A stretch of DNA of 64,000 nt from Streptomyces sp. NBC_01232 (GTDB lineage: Bacteria > Actinomycetota > Actinomycetes > Streptomycetales > Streptomycetaceae): positions 1,736,001-1,800,000 of the forward strand of contig NZ_CP108518.1 of NCBI RefSeq assembly GCF_035989885.1. The letters are read 5' to 3'. The translations under genes and the position numbers were made by a program. This document shows positions 62,823-64,000 of this stretch, one piece after another; the first letter of the stretch is position 1; each line of letters begins with the position of its first letter. A model generated the notes under the pieces. That model did no database searches and was not told where the DNA came from. It saw only the letters and a list, made by a program, of their open reading frames with translations.

Positions 62823-62975
62823 CTTGTCGTTTCTCCCTGTCCAACCGTCCCGCGCCGGGTCAGCGCGTGGACGGCCACGAAATGTGTGGTGGGGACCCCT
62901 GCCCCCCGCAGAAGTGTCACAGACGAGGACCGTGCCGGTCGCCGGTCGGGCGCCTCCACGGTCCCCCGTCGAGCG

Positions 62976-63452
62976 TTACTTCGCGCCGGCCTCGCCGTCG
63001 GACTTGCCGTCCTTGGGCTCGTCGTCGCCCTTGGGCGCGTCCTCGTCCTTCTTGCCCAGGTCGAGCTTCGGAGCCTCGTCCTCGTCCTTGGTGAGGTCCG
63101 TCTTCGGAGCCTCGGTCAGCGAGGAGGCGTCATCCGGGACGACCGGCGTGTCGGTCGGCTCGTCGTCGCTGATGCCGTGGACGATGCGGTTGTACTCCGC
63201 ATCCTCGAGAACGGCGCCGATGGAGTTCTTCGCGAAGATCGCGTGGACGCCGGGAGCCAGCTCCAGAGTGACGGTGTCGTCACCGATCTCCTTCACCGTG
63301 GCGTACATGCCGCCGATGGTGCGGACCCCGGTGCCGGGCGTCATCTGGTTGCGCATCTGCGCAGCTGCCTGCTGCTTCTTCTTCGCGGAGCGGGTCATCA
63401 GGAACATCGCCCCGATGAGCACGATGAACGGGAGGAGTGTCACGAGATTCAC
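62976..63452 (-). CDS. yajC: Preprotein translocase subunit YajC
   Basis: 158 residues, longer than the usual ~110. The N-terminus is NLVTLLPFIVLIGAMFLMTR, a single membrane anchor, with the YajC core MTPGTGVRTIGGMYATVKEI (~38-57) and VTLELAPGVHAIFAKNSIGA. The C-terminal half is very acidic and Lys/Asp rich (EAPKTDLTKDEDEAPKLDLG), a tail found in streptomycete YajC. It lies 153 bp upstream of secD, same strand; the region between is less compact than secD-secF, so a promoter there is possible. Confidence 0.94.
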   Translation of the reverse strand: MNLVTLLPFIVLIGAMFLMTRSAKKKQQAAAQMRNQMTPGTGVRTIGGMYATVKEIGDDTVTLELAPGVHAIFAKNSIGAVLEDAEYNRIVHGISDDEPTDTPVVPDDASSLTEAPKTDLTKDEDEAPKLDLGKKDEDAPKGDDEPKDGKSDGEAGAK

Positions 63453-63617
63453 GGGACGGAGATCCTTCGCACGACCGCACGCGGACGGCGGCCTTTTCTA
63501 CGGGGGTGGGCACACCGACCCGAAGGGTCGGCATCGGCGGAGTCTAGGCGAGTCCGCACCGATGGAACAACGCCCAGCATGGCACCGCAGTTCCTGAGGG
63601 CGCGAACCTCCGCGCCG

Positions 63618-64000
63618 TCAGGCCCCGAACAAGCCCTGTTGTCCGCTTGATCCACTCCCGCCGTGCTGCGGCGGTACGAGTCCCAGGTGAGCCCATGCGG
63701 CGGGCGTCGCCACCCGTCCCCGCGGGGTGCGGGCGAGCAGCCCCTCGCGGACCAGGAAGGGCTCCGCGACCTCCTCCACGGTCTCCCGTTCCTCGCCGAC
63801 CGCCACGGCGAGGGTGGACAGGCCCACGGGTCCGCCGCCGAAGAGCTTGAGCAACGCTTCGAGAACGGCCCGATCCAGTCTGTCGAGGCCGCGCCCGTCC
63901 ACCTCGTACACCTGGAGGGCGGTGCCGGCCACCTCGCGGTTGATCACGCCGTCGGCCCGGACCTGGGCGTAGTCGCGGACACGGCGCAGCAGGCGGTTGG
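63618..64000 (-). CDS. ruvB: Holliday junction branch migration ATPase RuvB, C-terminal part
   Basis: The coding frame is open to the window edge. Visible residues (about 127) read [20 protein letters not shown], then [20 protein letters not shown] and [18 protein letters not shown], the winged-helix domain of RuvB, ending QQGLFGA. RuvB drives branch migration with RuvA at Holliday junctions. It lies 165 bp from yajC; the ruv-yajC-secD-secF order is typical. The ATPase core is outside the window. Confidence 0.95.
   Translation of the reverse strand, partial: NRLLRRVRDYAQVRADGVINREVAGTALQVYEVDGRGLDRLDRAVLEALLKLFGGGPVGLSTLAVAVGEERETVEEVAEPFLVREGLLARTPRGRVATPAAWAHLGLVPPQHGGSGSSGQQGLFGA

Overview
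The window is a high-GC actinobacterial chromosome segment that I assign to Streptomyces. The evidence is codon GC bias, frequent GTG and TTG starts, the bldD, mihF and rpoZ developmental genes, and a gene order (rpe ... rsmB-fmt ... priA-metK-coaBC-rpoZ-gmk-mihF-pyrF-pyrD-carB-carA-pyrC-pyrB-pyrR | bldD | nusB-efp ... aro genes-mltG-ruvX-alaS ... rpsD ... rarA-hisS ... relA-apt-secF-secD-yajC-ruvB) that I recall from streptomycete core chromosomes. No tRNA, rRNA, CRISPR array or intact transposase was seen.

Region 1 (1-675) is the nearly complete rpe. Region 2 (about 770-10,545) is an accessory island between rpe and rsmB. It holds a decayed MFS transporter, a ~1.08 kb inverted-repeat element with arms of about 400 bp, and a leftward type VII/WXG-like polymorphic toxin locus. 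That locus runs: DUF6507-type small protein, 813-aa toxin with a glycine-rich hinge and a nuclease-like tip, then presumed immunity genes in duplicated and partly decayed form (A1-B1-C-A2 pseudogene-DUF6177-B2-A3). This island is the most novel part of the window.

Region 3 (10.6-30.9 kb) is housekeeping: rRNA methylation (rsmB), initiator tRNA formylation (fmt), a degenerate PriA, SAM synthesis (metK), CoA synthesis (coaBC), RNA polymerase omega, guanylate kinase, the nucleoid protein sIHF and a full pyrimidine pathway. The pyr genes are headed by pyrR with a PyrR-type RNA hairpin over its Shine-Dalgarno. Region 4 (31.0-31.8 kb) is bldD with a consensus BldD box in its promoter, followed by two strong hairpins, one a perfect 68-bp palindrome shared with convergent nusB.

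Region 5 (31.8-45.3 kb) is a long leftward run: two membrane-associated small genes, alaS, ruvX, mltG, aroE, a small membrane protein, aroC-aroK-aroB-aroQ with 4-bp overlaps, a P-loop ATPase, a degenerate M24 peptidase, efp and nusB. Region 6 (45.4-54.3 kb) is mixed: a STAND-type ATPase, rpsD, an iron-box-preceded DUF2470 gene, a secreted HNH nuclease, rarA, a VKOR-family protein, hisS and a metallo-beta-lactamase-fold hydrolase. Region 7 (54.4-64.0 kb) carries a membrane cyclophilin, a DUF349 protein, relA (stringent response), apt, the Sec accessory genes secF/secD/yajC, and the C-terminal end of ruvB cut by the window edge.

Strong hairpin terminators separate many of these units and are listed individually. 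All family names rest on motifs and memory of the families; no database search was possible.
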